Shown: piece by piece, positions 1-8,130 of the stretch
Numbering within the stretch: the first letter of the stretch is position 1
Layout: every line of letters starts with the position of its first letter
DNA from: Streptomyces sp. CB03234
GTDB taxonomy: Bacteria; Actinomycetota; Actinomycetes; Streptomycetales; Streptomycetaceae
Assembly: GCF_001905885.1 (NCBI RefSeq)
Contig: NZ_LIYH01000005.1
Coordinates: 762,398-826,397 of the forward strand
Direction of reading: 5' to 3'
Length of the DNA: 64,000 nucleotides
The notes under the pieces: generated by a model
Database searches by the model: none
What the model saw: only the letters and a program-made list of their open reading frames with translations
Told to the model about the DNA's origin: nothing
Position numbers and translations under genes: made by a program

Positions 1-216
1 CGCGCCGGTGGCGAGCGCGATGCCGAGGGAGAGCGGCAACGCGATGAGGAACACGACGATGGAGGCCGACACGTCGGCGCCCGCGACCCGGAACCGGCGA
101 CGGCCCCCGGGTGGTGGCGGGCTGTGCGGCCGCTTGAACCGGGGGCTCCCGGCAGTGCGGAACGTACGGCCGGTGCGGTCGGTCTTGTCGGTGCGGGCCG
201 GGATACAGGCAGTCAT
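1..216 (-). CDS. SulP-family anion transporter, N-terminal part (cut by window edge)
   Basis: Only the first 72 codons lie in the window; the gene runs off the left edge. After a proline- and arginine-rich cytoplasmic lead of about 45 residues comes the start of a first membrane helix with the motif DVSASIVVFLIALPLSLG. That motif is typical of the first helix of SulP (SLC26-like) sulfate or bicarbonate transporters of actinobacteria, which sit in the cytoplasmic membrane. The ATG at 214-216 is preceded by a strong ribosome site (GGAGGAGACGG), which fixes the start. Substrate cannot be judged; many actinobacterial members carry a fused carbonic anhydrase domain, which would lie outside the window. 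Family is inferred from one helix, so certainty is moderate. Confidence 0.72.
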   Translation of the reverse strand, partial: MTACIPARTDKTDRTGRTFRTAGSPRFKRPHSPPPPGGRRRFRVAGADVSASIVVFLIALPLSLGIALATGA

Positions 217-525
217 GGTTCCCGTCTCCTCCGGGGCGGCGCGGTCGCGGTACGTGCGGGTGGAACGAACGTGGGGCGCGGCCGTGGGTCACGGCGTGCA
301 GCGGCGGGAGTGTGCCAACTCTCTGTAAACAGATCGTAATGCAGAGTAAAGACTCCGGCATTATTTTCGATGCAAAAGGGGCAATGTTTCACCCTATCCA
401 GTGATTAGTCGTCCTAGTACGGCTTGTCGTATCTTCATACCCCCTTCTGTGGTGCGACGTTGACGGCGCTCGCGCTCGCACTCGCACCAGAGAACTCCGT
501 GGACCACGAGAAGGGTGGGCGGAAC
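217..525. promoter_or_regulatory. Divergent intergenic region, AT-rich core
   Basis: No gene is supported here. The stretch separates the leftward transporter gene from the rightward deacetylase gene. About 325-445 is clearly richer in A and T than its surroundings, as expected of divergent promoters, but I cannot assign a convincing -35/-10 pair. A small reading frame over 8-339 is a shadow of the transporter gene. Confidence 0.35.
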
Positions 526-1935
526 ATGGCCGCCACGAAGAAGACCGCCACGCACGGAATCCCCGCCCGGAAGAGCCCCGCCCGGAAGAGCCCCGCGCGC
601 GGGGCCACCCGGCGGGGGATGGCCGCGCACAGGGCTGTCACGTGCAGGTTCCCCGTCGCCACGGTGGCGCTCGCGGCCGGGGCGGCGGTGGCGCTGGTGG
701 CCGGGCTCGCCGGATGTGCCGGTTCCGACGAGGCCACCAAGGGCGCGGCCGGCCCCAAGCCCGGCGCGGCGCCCAAGAGCATGGTCCGCCTCATCGGCGA
801 CGGCTCGACCGCCTACACCGGCGCCCAGCCCGGTCTGCACAAGCCGCAGCGCCTCAAGCCCGGCCAGAAGCCGCCCCAGTTCGTGGTCTTCTCCTGGGAC
901 GGCGCGGGCGAGGACAGCCAGAAGCTCTTCTCCCACTTCCGTGAGGTGGGCAGGAAGTACGGCGCGACGATGACGTACTTCCTCAGCGGCGTCTATCTGC
1001 TGCCGGAGGAGAAGGCGACGCTGTACGACCCGCCCGGCCACGCCCCGGGCCGCTCCGACATCGGCTTCAACGACACCGGGGGCATCCGTGACACCGTGCG
1101 CGAACTGCGTGGCGCCTGGCAGGAGGGCAACGAGATCGGCACCCACTTCAACGGCCACTTCTGCGGCCCGGAGAGCGGTGTCGGAACCTGGTCGGTCGAG
1201 GACTGGAAGAGCGAGATCTCCCAGGCCAAATCCTTCGTCAAGAACTGGAAGACGAACTCCGGCCTGACGTCGGAGAAGCCGCTGCCGTTCGACTACGACA
1301 CGGAACTCATCGGCGCCCGGACGCCCTGCCTGGAGGGCAGGGAGAACTTCCTCCGCGCCGCGAGCGAACTCGGCTGGCGCTACGACACCAGCGGTATCAA
1401 CAACCAGGTGTGGCCCGGGAAGGACCGGGGCCTGTGGGATCTCTCGCTCCAGATGATCCCCATCCCCGGGCGGTCCTTCGAGACGCTGTCCATGGACTAC
1501 AACTTCATGGTCAACCAGTCCGGGACGGCCAAGGGCGCGCCGTCCATGCACCAGTACTGGGGTGACCAGTTCCGCGACGGGATGCTGCAGGCCTTCGACC
1601 GCGCCTACAACGGCAACCGCGCCCCGCTGATCATCGGCAACCACTTCGAGTCCTGGAACGGCGGCACGTACATGCGCGCCATCGAGGAGACGATCGCGGA
1701 GGTCTGCGTCCGCAGTGAGGTGCGGTGCGTGTCGTTCCGGCAGCTCGCCGACTGGCTGGATGCCCAGGAGCCCGCCGTGCTGGCCAAGCTGCGGACCCTG
1801 AAGGTCGGCGAGGCTCCGAAGGACGGCTGGACGGCTTTCCTCGCCGCCCGGCCGACCGCCGCCGCCTCGCCCGCCACTTCGCCCACTGCCCCGTCCGCCG
1901 CCCCGTCCGCGGCCACCCGCCGTCAGGCGGGCTGA
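526..1935 (+). CDS. Secreted polysaccharide deacetylase-like lipoprotein
   Basis: The 469-residue product has a very basic N-terminus with a duplicated ARKSP motif. A hydrophobic segment follows and ends in the lipobox LAGC (Cys64), so it should be a membrane-anchored extracellular lipoprotein. The body has features of the NodB/polysaccharide deacetylase fold: an SWDGAGED segment at the place of the catalytic TFDD, and THFNGH, which fits the metal-binding HxxxH. Substrate is unknown; peptidoglycan or another cell-wall polymer is likely from family knowledge. The C-terminus is an Ala/Pro/Ser tail. I chose ATG 526, which has an AAGGGTGGGCGG ribosome site. ATG 619 would give a more normal signal length and cannot be excluded. 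Its stop overlaps the convergent ATPase gene by 13 bases. Confidence 0.75.
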   Translation: MAATKKTATHGIPARKSPARKSPARGATRRGMAAHRAVTCRFPVATVALAAGAAVALVAGLAGCAGSDEATKGAAGPKPGAAPKSMVRLIGDGSTAYTGAQPGLHKPQRLKPGQKPPQFVVFSWDGAGEDSQKLFSHFREVGRKYGATMTYFLSGVYLLPEEKATLYDPPGHAPGRSDIGFNDTGGIRDTVRELRGAWQEGNEIGTHFNGHFCGPESGVGTWSVEDWKSEISQAKSFVKNWKTNSGLTSEKPLPFDYDTELIGARTPCLEGRENFLRAASELGWRYDTSGINNQVWPGKDRGLWDLSLQMIPIPGRSFETLSMDYNFMVNQSGTAKGAPSMHQYWGDQFRDGMLQAFDRAYNGNRAPLIIGNHFESWNGGTYMRAIEETIAEVCVRSEVRCVSFRQLADWLDAQEPAVLAKLRTLKVGEAPKDGWTAFLAARPTAAASPATSPTAPSAAPSAATRRQAG

Positions 1936-2909
1936 ACGGCGTCGAGTCCCTCACCGAGTACGAAGCCGGGGTCGACCTGCGCGGCCAGGTCGGCGCCCGT
2001 CTTCGCGTTGCCCCAGCTCTCCGCGTTCTTCAGGTGGAAGTGCACCATCTGGCGCGTGTAGCGCTCCCAGTCGCGGAACCGGTACGAGTCTTCCGCGGCG
2101 TTCTGCAAGGACTGCAGCGCCATCCGGTTGTCGGCCTCCAGCAACTCGAAGCGCGCCGGGCGGCCCTTTTCCATCGAGCGCACCCAGTCCGAGTGGCCGA
2201 CCGTGACGAGCAGGTCGTCCCCGATCTCCTCGCGGAGGAAGTCGACGTCCTCCATGCCCTGCACCTTGTTGCCGACGACCCTGAGCGTGACGCCGAAGTC
2301 GCGTGCGTACTCCTTGTACTGGCGGTAGACGGAGACGCCCTTGCGGGTCGGCTCGGCCACCAGGAACGTCATGTCGAAACGCGTGAACATCCCGGACGCG
2401 AACGAGTCGGAGCCGGCCGTCATGTCGACGACGACGTACTCGTCGGCACCGTCGACCAGGTGGTTCAGGCACAGCTCGACCGCCCCGACCTTGGAGTGGT
2501 AGCAGGCCACGCCGAGGTCGGACTCGGTGAACGGTCCGGTCGCCATCAGCCTGATCTCGCCGTCGTCCAGCAGTACGGGGCGGGCGCACGCCTCGTAGAT
2601 CGGGTTGCTCTCGCGGATGCGCAGCAGGCGGGACCCCTCACCCGGCGGAGTCGTCTTGATCATCGTCTCGGGGGAGGGGATCCGCGGGTTGGTGCCGCGC
2701 AGATACTCCTTGATCAGCGGCAGGTGAGCGCCCATCGCCGGCAGCGCGGCCGCTTCGGCCTCGTCGAGGCCGAGCGCGGCCCCGAGGTGCTGGTTGATGT
2801 CGGCGTCCACGGCGAGGACGGGGGCCTCATTGGCGACCAGGTGGCGGATGAAGAGCGAGGACAGCGTGGTCTTTCCGCTGCCGCCCTTCCCTACGAAAGC
2901 GATCTTCAT
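1923..2909 (-). CDS. CooC/MinD-type P-loop ATPase
   Basis: The 328-residue protein begins MKIAFVGKGGSGKTT, a deviant Walker A with the extra signature lysine of the SIMIBI/MinD class, followed by AVDADINQH. That start resembles CooC-like ATPases used in metal-centre insertion, and ParA-like regulators. A later VVVDMTAGSDS segment fits the switch II region. The real start is ATG 2909; an upstream ATG in frame would add a non-conserved lead. The gene is alone on its strand, divergent from the Fic-like gene and convergent with the deacetylase. In S. coelicolor the gene next to the Fic-like gene is annotated as an ion-transporting ATPase, which is probably the same protein. The actual client is unknown. 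Confidence 0.75.
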   Translation of the reverse strand: MKIAFVGKGGSGKTTLSSLFIRHLVANEAPVLAVDADINQHLGAALGLDEAEAAALPAMGAHLPLIKEYLRGTNPRIPSPETMIKTTPPGEGSRLLRIRESNPIYEACARPVLLDDGEIRLMATGPFTESDLGVACYHSKVGAVELCLNHLVDGADEYVVVDMTAGSDSFASGMFTRFDMTFLVAEPTRKGVSVYRQYKEYARDFGVTLRVVGNKVQGMEDVDFLREEIGDDLLVTVGHSDWVRSMEKGRPARFELLEADNRMALQSLQNAAEDSYRFRDWERYTRQMVHFHLKNAESWGNAKTGADLAAQVDPGFVLGEGLDAVQPA

Positions 2910-3022
2910 GTTCAGATAGCGTAGCGGTGTGTAGTGGGTTGCTTGCGGGAAGTCGCCAGGATGTATGAGGAACGCCACTCCAAGGTGGGGGCCGGAGGGC
3001 CGGGAGCGTAGCCTCCCTACTT

Positions 3023-3931
3023 ATGAGTACGAATCCCGCTGACCCCCTGGTCGCGCTGGTCGCGCTGCCCGGCGTGCCCGATGCCGTGGACTCCGTTCGC
3101 AAGGCCGTCGACCGGGTCTACGGGCACCGCGTGATGCGGCGCCGGAGCAATGAGGTGACCTCGGAGGCGGCGCTGCGCGGTGCCCGCGCCTCGGCGGCCC
3201 TGTCGGGTGCGGACTGGGCGCTGGAGGAGGTGCGCCGGCGTACCGACTTCAGCGGTGACGAGGAGGCGCGCACGGTCGGCGCCGCGCTGCGTCTGGGCGC
3301 TGAGGCCGGGCAGCTCCTGTCGATCTGGCGCCAGTCGCCGATGCGGGTGCTGGCCCGGCTCCACCTGGTCGCGGCGGGCGATCCGGGCAGGCCGGCGGCC
3401 GGTGCTGTGGCCGATCCGGCGAGCCCGGCGAGCCCGGCGGCAGATTCGGCTGCCGGCTTGGTGGCCGGCTCGGTGGCCGACTCGGTGGGGCGGCCGCGGC
3501 AGGACGGTGAGCCGGTCGACGAACCGCTGATCGACGCGCCGCTGCCGGATGCCACCGAGGTCGCCGGCCGGCTGGAGGGGCTGTCGGACCTGATCGTCGC
3601 GGGCAGCTCCGCCCCGGCGCTGGTGACGGCCGCGGTGGTGCACGGCGAGCTGCTGGCGCTGCGGCCCTTCACCTCGTACAGCGGACTGGTGGCCCGGGCG
3701 GCCGAGCGCATCGTGCTGATCGGCAGCGGGCTGGACCCCAAGGCGATCTGCCCGGCCGAGGTGGGCCACGCCGAACAGGGGCGCGCCGCGTACGTCGCGG
3801 CGTTCGAGGGTTATCTGTCCGGTACGCCGGAGGGCATGGCGGCGTGGATCGCGCACTGCGGGCGCGCGGTGGAACTCGGCGTCCGGGAGTCGACCGCGGT
3901 GTGCGAGGCGCTGCAGCGCGGCGCGGCGTAA
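3023..3931 (+). CDS. Fic-fold protein with degenerate catalytic motif
   Basis: The 302-residue product resembles the actinobacterial Fic-like proteins (often annotated oxidoreductase) found beside the HAD phosphatase gene, as with Rv3641c in M. tuberculosis. The inhibitory/central helices and a segment LRPFTSYSGLVAR line up with the Fic core HPFxDGNGRxxR, but the His is Arg and the GNGR loop is YSGL. Key AMP-transfer residues therefore appear lost. An Ala/Gly/Asp-rich spacer (about residues 115-165) splits the protein. ATG 3023 is the first start and follows a short intergenic space. The gene is followed by a strong hairpin. Function is unknown; a non-catalytic or altered-nucleotide role is an inference. 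Confidence 0.7.
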   Translation: MSTNPADPLVALVALPGVPDAVDSVRKAVDRVYGHRVMRRRSNEVTSEAALRGARASAALSGADWALEEVRRRTDFSGDEEARTVGAALRLGAEAGQLLSIWRQSPMRVLARLHLVAAGDPGRPAAGAVADPASPASPAADSAAGLVAGSVADSVGRPRQDGEPVDEPLIDAPLPDATEVAGRLEGLSDLIVAGSSAPALVTAAVVHGELLALRPFTSYSGLVARAAERIVLIGSGLDPKAICPAEVGHAEQGRAAYVAAFEGYLSGTPEGMAAWIAHCGRAVELGVRESTAVCEALQRGAA

Positions 3932-3949
3932 ACGGGTTCGAACAGGGTT

Positions 3950-3978
3950 GCGGCGGTACCGCAGAACGGTACCGCCGC
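3950..3978 (+). terminator. Hairpin terminator after the Fic-like gene
   Basis: An 11-bp perfect stem (GCGGCGGTACC with GGTACCGCCGC) encloses a 7-base loop, 19 bases after the stop codon. There is no clear T-run, which is common for Streptomyces terminators. Confidence 0.6.
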
Positions 3979-4094
3979 TGGCACGTCCGCAGAGTTACCA
4001 TGCGTCCTCGATATGTGCCCATCAGGCGGGGACTTTGCCCTACGCCTGGTGCGGCTGGCCCGTAATCGACGGGTCGACGTCGCGTGGGTGCTCA

Positions 4095-4281
4095 GCTTCC
4101 GTGCTGTTCGGTCCGTGGGGCCTTCTTGCTCAACAGGTAATCCTTTCGGATGTCCTCGGTCTCGCGGGCCGTTAAGTCCTTTGTACTACCGACCGGGGGG
4201 ATACGAAAGCCCTGGCTCCACTTTTTACTTTTGGGACCGTATGCCCGTTACGTGGCCCTGTCGATGCTCCGCTTCCTCCTT
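4095..4281 (-). ncRNA. ssrS: 6S-like RNA candidate (ssrS / scr3559 type)
   Basis: A 413-base gap between convergent genes is far less GC-rich than its neighbours. In S. coelicolor the same gene gap (SCO3558/SCO3559) encodes the 6S-like RNA scr3559, about 190 nt long, which binds RNA polymerase. Read on the minus strand the segment folds into one long interrupted hairpin. The block at 4257-4267 pairs with 4128-4137 (GC-UCGACAGG with CCUGUUGAGC, including a G-U pair that fits only the minus strand). The block at 4234-4247 pairs with 4165-4179 around an internal bubble. A TAAGGT -10-like box lies at 4288-4293, and TTGACA at 4317-4322 is somewhat far upstream. Ends are approximate. Identity rests on synteny and fold. 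Confidence 0.55.
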
Positions 4282-4343
4282 ACGCGCACCTTATGCGCGG
4301 TACTCAGTGATTCAGGTGTCAATGTTCGGATGAGCGGGTGCCC

Positions 4344-5174
4344 TCAGGCCGACTGCCGACGCCTGCTGGCGTACCAGACGAGCCCGGCCGTGGCTGCCGC
4401 CGCACCCACGGCCGCTGCCGCGACGAGTGCGGGGCGCGGTGGCATCCGGAAAGCGGGCAGGCGCTGCTTCAGCCGTACGGGGCGGTTGAAGACGAGAACC
4501 GGCCAGTCCCGGGCGGCCGCCTCGCGGCGCAGCGCACGGTCCGGATTGACCACGTACGGGTGTCCCACGGCCTCCAGCATCGGAAGATCGGTGGCCGAAT
4601 CGCTGTAGGCGTAGCAGCGCGACAGGTCGTACCCCTCCGTTTCGGCCAGTTCGCGGATCGCTTCCGCCTTGGTGGGTCCGTAGGCGTAGTACTCCACCTC
4701 CCCCGTGAAGCAGCCGTCGTCGCCGACGACCATTCGCGTCGCCACGACCCGGTCGGCCCCGAGGAGCTCGCCGATGGGTTCCACCACCTCGGCACCGGAG
4801 GTGGAGACGATCACGACGTCCCGGCCGGCGGCGTGGTGCTCCTCGATGAGGGACGCCGCCTCGTCGTAGATGATCGGATCGATCAGGTCGTGCAGGGTTT
4901 CGGCGACCAGCTCTCTGACCTGCTGGACGTTCCAGCCTTTGCAGAGCGCGGAGAGGTACTCGCGCATCCGCTCCATCTGCTCGTGATCGGCGCCGCCGGC
5001 CAGGAAGACGAACTGGATGTAGGCAGTCCGCAGTACGGCGCGGCGGTTGATCAGGCCGCCTTGGTAGAAGGACTTGCTGAAGGTCAACGTCGATGACTTC
5101 GCAATGACCGTCTTGTCCAGGTCGAAGAAGGCTGCTGTGCGCGGCAAGGAGTGGTTTTCCACGAGCCCGAGCAT
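4344..5174 (-). CDS. HAD-IB family phosphatase with C-terminal membrane anchor
   Basis: The 276-residue protein carries all HAD signatures: FFDLDKT with Asp18 and Asp20 as nucleophile and acid, IVSTSGAE as motif II, the lysine in GPTKAEAI, and the acidic YSDSATDLPML. It is closest to the SerB-like IB subgroup, which hydrolyses small phosphate esters; substrate is unknown. About residues 245-268 form a single hydrophobic helix followed by YASRRRQSA, so it is probably tail-anchored to the membrane. The orthologue in S. coelicolor is called a morphological differentiation-associated protein. It is convergent with the 6S-like RNA region and divergent from the pilus operon. Confidence 0.88.
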   Translation of the reverse strand: MLGLVENHSLPRTAAFFDLDKTVIAKSSTLTFSKSFYQGGLINRRAVLRTAYIQFVFLAGGADHEQMERMREYLSALCKGWNVQQVRELVAETLHDLIDPIIYDEAASLIEEHHAAGRDVVIVSTSGAEVVEPIGELLGADRVVATRMVVGDDGCFTGEVEYYAYGPTKAEAIRELAETEGYDLSRCYAYSDSATDLPMLEAVGHPYVVNPDRALRREAAARDWPVLVFNRPVRLKQRLPAFRMPPRPALVAAAAVGAAAATAGLVWYASRRRQSA

Positions 5175-5309
5175 AGGTGCCCGCCATTCGGCGTACGCTG
5201 GGGCGTGTGGGTTTGCCTGAGAAGGCTCTCGGGTACACCATGGAAGTCACGGATCGTTCGCGACCGTGCTAACCCGGTCCGGCTCCTCCCCCCCCGAGTC
5301 GGCCGGAGA

Positions 5310-5344
5310 GACGACCCCCGCTCTCCCCCCCGGCGGGGGTCGTC
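5310..5344. terminator. Strong GC hairpin
   Basis: A perfect 12-bp stem (GACGACCCCCGC with GCGGGGGTCGTC) encloses an 11-base C-rich loop. It lies between the divergent HAD and ssd genes. Neither side has a T-run, so it could be an insulating terminator or a leader-RNA structure. Confidence 0.5.
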
Positions 5345-5519
5345 GCATGTCCGGACGCGTTTTCGCCCGTTCCCGGCAGCTTGAAACGATCATTTGATTC
5401 CTCCGTCCCTCGCTGCGGCGGCCTGTCCGCCATGCGCTCGTCTCGTCACTCAGAGTAGCCGATGTGCTGCTCTGTGGAAGTCGCTGGTTTGGGTTACGGG
5501 GATATTCACAACCGGCGAG

Positions 5520-5528
5520 TTGTCCACA
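5520..5528 (+). promoter_or_regulatory. DnaA-box-like nonamer
   Basis: TTGTCCACA matches exactly the preferred DnaA box of Streptomyces. It is a lone copy in an AT-richer stretch, so it may be a transcriptional or titration site rather than an origin. Confidence 0.4.
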
Positions 5529-5878
5529 GTTTTTGAGCAAGATCCACTTCTTTTCCGGAAGTCGTGCACCGTGATTGCGGCCGCGAAGTCCGCGGATGGC
5601 AGGAATCGCAGATCTCTCGTCCCGCGAGGGCGGGGCGGAGACCACGCGGAGTCCGCGCACCGGGCCACGTGAAGAGGAAGCGAAGGGCGCGGGCGTACGG
5701 GACCGAATTGACGCGCGCAGATCGCCCGCGGCTCACCGCACGGACGGCCGCGCCGATCACGCCGGCGCCGCGTCGATTTCGCGTCGATTCCGCGCCGGTG
5801 TCGCGCCGGTGTCGCGTCGGATTCACGCGCCCGTCGCGCGCAGCACAGGGAGAAGACAGGGAAGAGGGGGCGGAGATC

Positions 5879-6982
5879 ATGGCCGGATCCATCACATCCG
5901 AGCGCGCGCCGACCGTCGAGGGGCGGCGCGCGGGACCGCTGATCGTGACCGAGGACGCCGAGCTGCTCGACGACCTGCTGCGGCTGTGCGCCGCGGCGGG
6001 CGCGCAGCCGGAGGTGTACCACTCGGTGCCCGAGCGCAGCGGGAGCTGGGAGGCCGCGCCGCTGGTCCTGGTGGGCGACGACGCGGCCGACCGGTGCCGG
6101 GGTGCGGTACGCAGGCGGGGCGTGCTGCTCGTCGGGCGGGACCAGGACGATCCCGGCGTATGGCGGCGGGCGGTGGAGATCGGCGCGGACTGTGTGCTGC
6201 GGCTGCCCGACGCCGAGAGCTGGCTCGTCGACCGGATCGCCGATGTGGTCGAGGGCGTGGGGAGGCAGGCGCTGACCGTCGGGGTGATCGGCGGGCGCGG
6301 TGGTGCCGGGGCGTCGACGCTGGCCTGTGCGCTGGCCGTCACGGCGGCGCGCGAGGGCCGGCGGACGATGCTCGTGGACGGCGATCCGCTGGGCGGCGGG
6401 CTCGACGTCCTGCTGGGCGGCGAGCAGGCGGAGGGGCTGCGGTGGCCGGACCTCGCCGTCTCCAAAGGCAGGGTCGCCAGTGGGGCGTTGGAGGAGTCAC
6501 TGCCTTCCCTGCGGGGGCTTCGTGTCCTCAGCTGGGACCGGGGTGACGCCGTGGCCATCCGGCCGGAGGCGATGCGGTCGGTGCTGGCGGCGGCGCGCAG
6601 GCGCGGCGGCGTGGTGGTCGTGGATCTGCCGCGCCGGGTGGACGAGGCCACCGCGGAGGCGTTGGCGCAACTGGACGTGGGGCTGCTCGTCGTGCCCGCC
6701 GAACTGCGGGCCGTCGCCGGCGCCAAGCGGGTGGCGTCCATGGTCGGCATGGTGCTGCGGGACCTGCGGGTGGTGGTGCGCGGGCCGTACGCGGCAGGGG
6801 TCGACGACCAGTGGATCGCGGACGTGCTGGGCCTGCCGCTCGCGGGAGAAGTACCGGTGGAGCACGGCCTGTTGGCCGCTCTGGACGTGGGTGCGCCGCC
6901 GGGTGACAGCGCGCGGGGGCCGCTGGGGCGGTTCTGCGCGGCGTTCTGGGAGCGGGCGCTGGCCGGGGAGAGTGCGTCGTGA
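5879..6982 (+). CDS. ssd: Septum-site-determining protein Ssd (CpaE/TadZ-like)
   Basis: The 367-residue product has an N-terminal receiver-like, non-phosphorylatable half (residues 1-125). A MinD/ParA-like half follows, starting GVIGGRGGAGAST, a Walker A in which the usual GKT/S is altered to GAST. This is the actinobacterial Ssd/TadZ type that localises the tad secretion machine and, in mycobacteria, affects septation. ATG 5879 has an AGGGGGCGGAG ribosome site; upstream in-frame codons are not conserved-looking. Its stop overlaps the GTG start of tadA in GTGA, so the two are translationally coupled and form the head of a seven-gene operon. Confidence 0.87.
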   Translation: MAGSITSERAPTVEGRRAGPLIVTEDAELLDDLLRLCAAAGAQPEVYHSVPERSGSWEAAPLVLVGDDAADRCRGAVRRRGVLLVGRDQDDPGVWRRAVEIGADCVLRLPDAESWLVDRIADVVEGVGRQALTVGVIGGRGGAGASTLACALAVTAAREGRRTMLVDGDPLGGGLDVLLGGEQAEGLRWPDLAVSKGRVASGALEESLPSLRGLRVLSWDRGDAVAIRPEAMRSVLAAARRRGGVVVVDLPRRVDEATAEALAQLDVGLLVVPAELRAVAGAKRVASMVGMVLRDLRVVVRGPYAAGVDDQWIADVLGLPLAGEVPVEHGLLAALDVGAPPGDSARGPLGRFCAAFWERALAGESAS

Positions 6983-8130
6983 CGGCGGGCCTGCTGGAGG
7001 CCGTTCGGCAGCGGCTCGTGGAGAGCGGCACGGATCCGACTCCGGCCGGTGTGGCGGCGGCCCTGCGGGCGCAGGGCCGGTTGCTGGGCGATTCGGAAGT
7101 GCTGGGCGCCGCCGAGGAGTTGCGGTGCGAACTGGTGGGGACCGGCCCCCTGGAGCCGTTGCTCGCCGACCCGGCGGTGACGGACGTACTGGTGTCGGCG
7201 CCGGACCGGGTGTGGGTGGACCGGGGCGCGGGACTGGAGTTGTCGGGCGTCGTGTTCCCGGACGCGGCGGCGGTGCGCAGACTGGCGCAGCGGCTGGCGG
7301 CGGTGGCGGGACGGCGGCTGGACGACGCCCGGCCGTGGGTGGACGCGCGGCTGCCGGACGGGACACGGATGCACGCGGTGCTGCCGCCGGTGGCGGTCGG
7401 TTCGACCTGCCTGTCGCTGCGGGTGGTGCGGCCGCGGGCTTTCTCGCTCGCGGAGTTGACGGCCGCGGGGACGGTGCCGCCGTGCGGGGACCACGTGCTT
7501 CGGGCGCTGGTCGAGGCCCGGGTTTCGTACCTGGTCAGCGGCGGCACGGGATCGGGGAAGACGACGCTGCTGTCCACGCTGCTGGGGCTGGTGGGTGCGC
7601 GTGAGCGGATCGTCCTGGCCGAGGACTCGGCCGAGTTGCGGCCCGATCACCCCCATGTGGTCCGGCTGGAGGCCCGGCCACCGAACCAGGAGGGCGCGGG
7701 CCTGGTGACGCTGCGGGACCTGGTGCGCCAGGCCCTGCGGATGCGGCCCGACCGACTGGTGGTGGGCGAGGTGCGGGGCTCCGAGGTGACGGATTTGCTG
7801 GCCGCCTTGAACACGGGGCACGAGGGCGGCTGCGGCACCGTGCACGCCAACACCGCCGCCGATGTGCCTGCCCGCCTGGAGGCGCTCGGCACGGCCGCGG
7901 GGCTCGACCGGGCGGCGCTGCACAGCCAGGTGGCGGCCGCCCTGTCGGTGGTGGTCCATCTGGCGCGGGACCGGGACGGGCAGCGCCGGATCGCCGAGGT
8001 CCATGTGCTGGAACGGGACGTACGCGGGCTGGTGGTCACGGTTCCCGCACTGCGGTGGGGCGCCGAGGGGTTCCGGTACGAGCAGGGCTGGGAGCGGCTG
8101 CGGTCGCTGATCGGGGGTGCGCGGTGGTGA
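6979..8130 (+). CDS. tadA: Tad pilus assembly / secretion ATPase TadA (CpaF)
   Basis: The 383-residue protein has the GspE/CpaF ATPase pattern. An N-terminal helical domain (residues 1-70) is followed by the Walker A motif SGGTGSGKTTLL (about residue 190), the aspartate box LAEDSAELRP, and the His box GHEGGCGTVHANT. It powers assembly of Flp-type pilins at the inner face of the cytoplasmic membrane. The GTG start at 6979 overlaps the ssd stop, and the gene ends in the GTGA start of tadB. Confidence 0.92.
   Translation: MTAGLLEAVRQRLVESGTDPTPAGVAAALRAQGRLLGDSEVLGAAEELRCELVGTGPLEPLLADPAVTDVLVSAPDRVWVDRGAGLELSGVVFPDAAAVRRLAQRLAAVAGRRLDDARPWVDARLPDGTRMHAVLPPVAVGSTCLSLRVVRPRAFSLAELTAAGTVPPCGDHVLRALVEARVSYLVSGGTGSGKTTLLSTLLGLVGARERIVLAEDSAELRPDHPHVVRLEARPPNQEGAGLVTLRDLVRQALRMRPDRLVVGEVRGSEVTDLLAALNTGHEGGCGTVHANTAADVPARLEALGTAAGLDRAALHSQVAAALSVVVHLARDRDGQRRIAEVHVLERDVRGLVVTVPALRWGAEGFRYEQGWERLRSLIGGARW

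Larger units (their letters stand above)
5175..5878. promoter_or_regulatory. Long leader region before the ssd-tad operon
   Basis: No credible gene was found in these 704 bases. They hold a strong hairpin (5310-5344), an AT-richer part at about 5395-5565 with a DnaA-box-like sequence, and then GC-rich DNA up to the ssd ribosome site. Open frames across the last part are extensions of ssd or antisense shadows. Confidence 0.4.

Noticed and set aside
5395..5565. A replication origin
   Set aside because: Only one DnaA box was seen, and dnaA, dnaN or parAB genes are absent.
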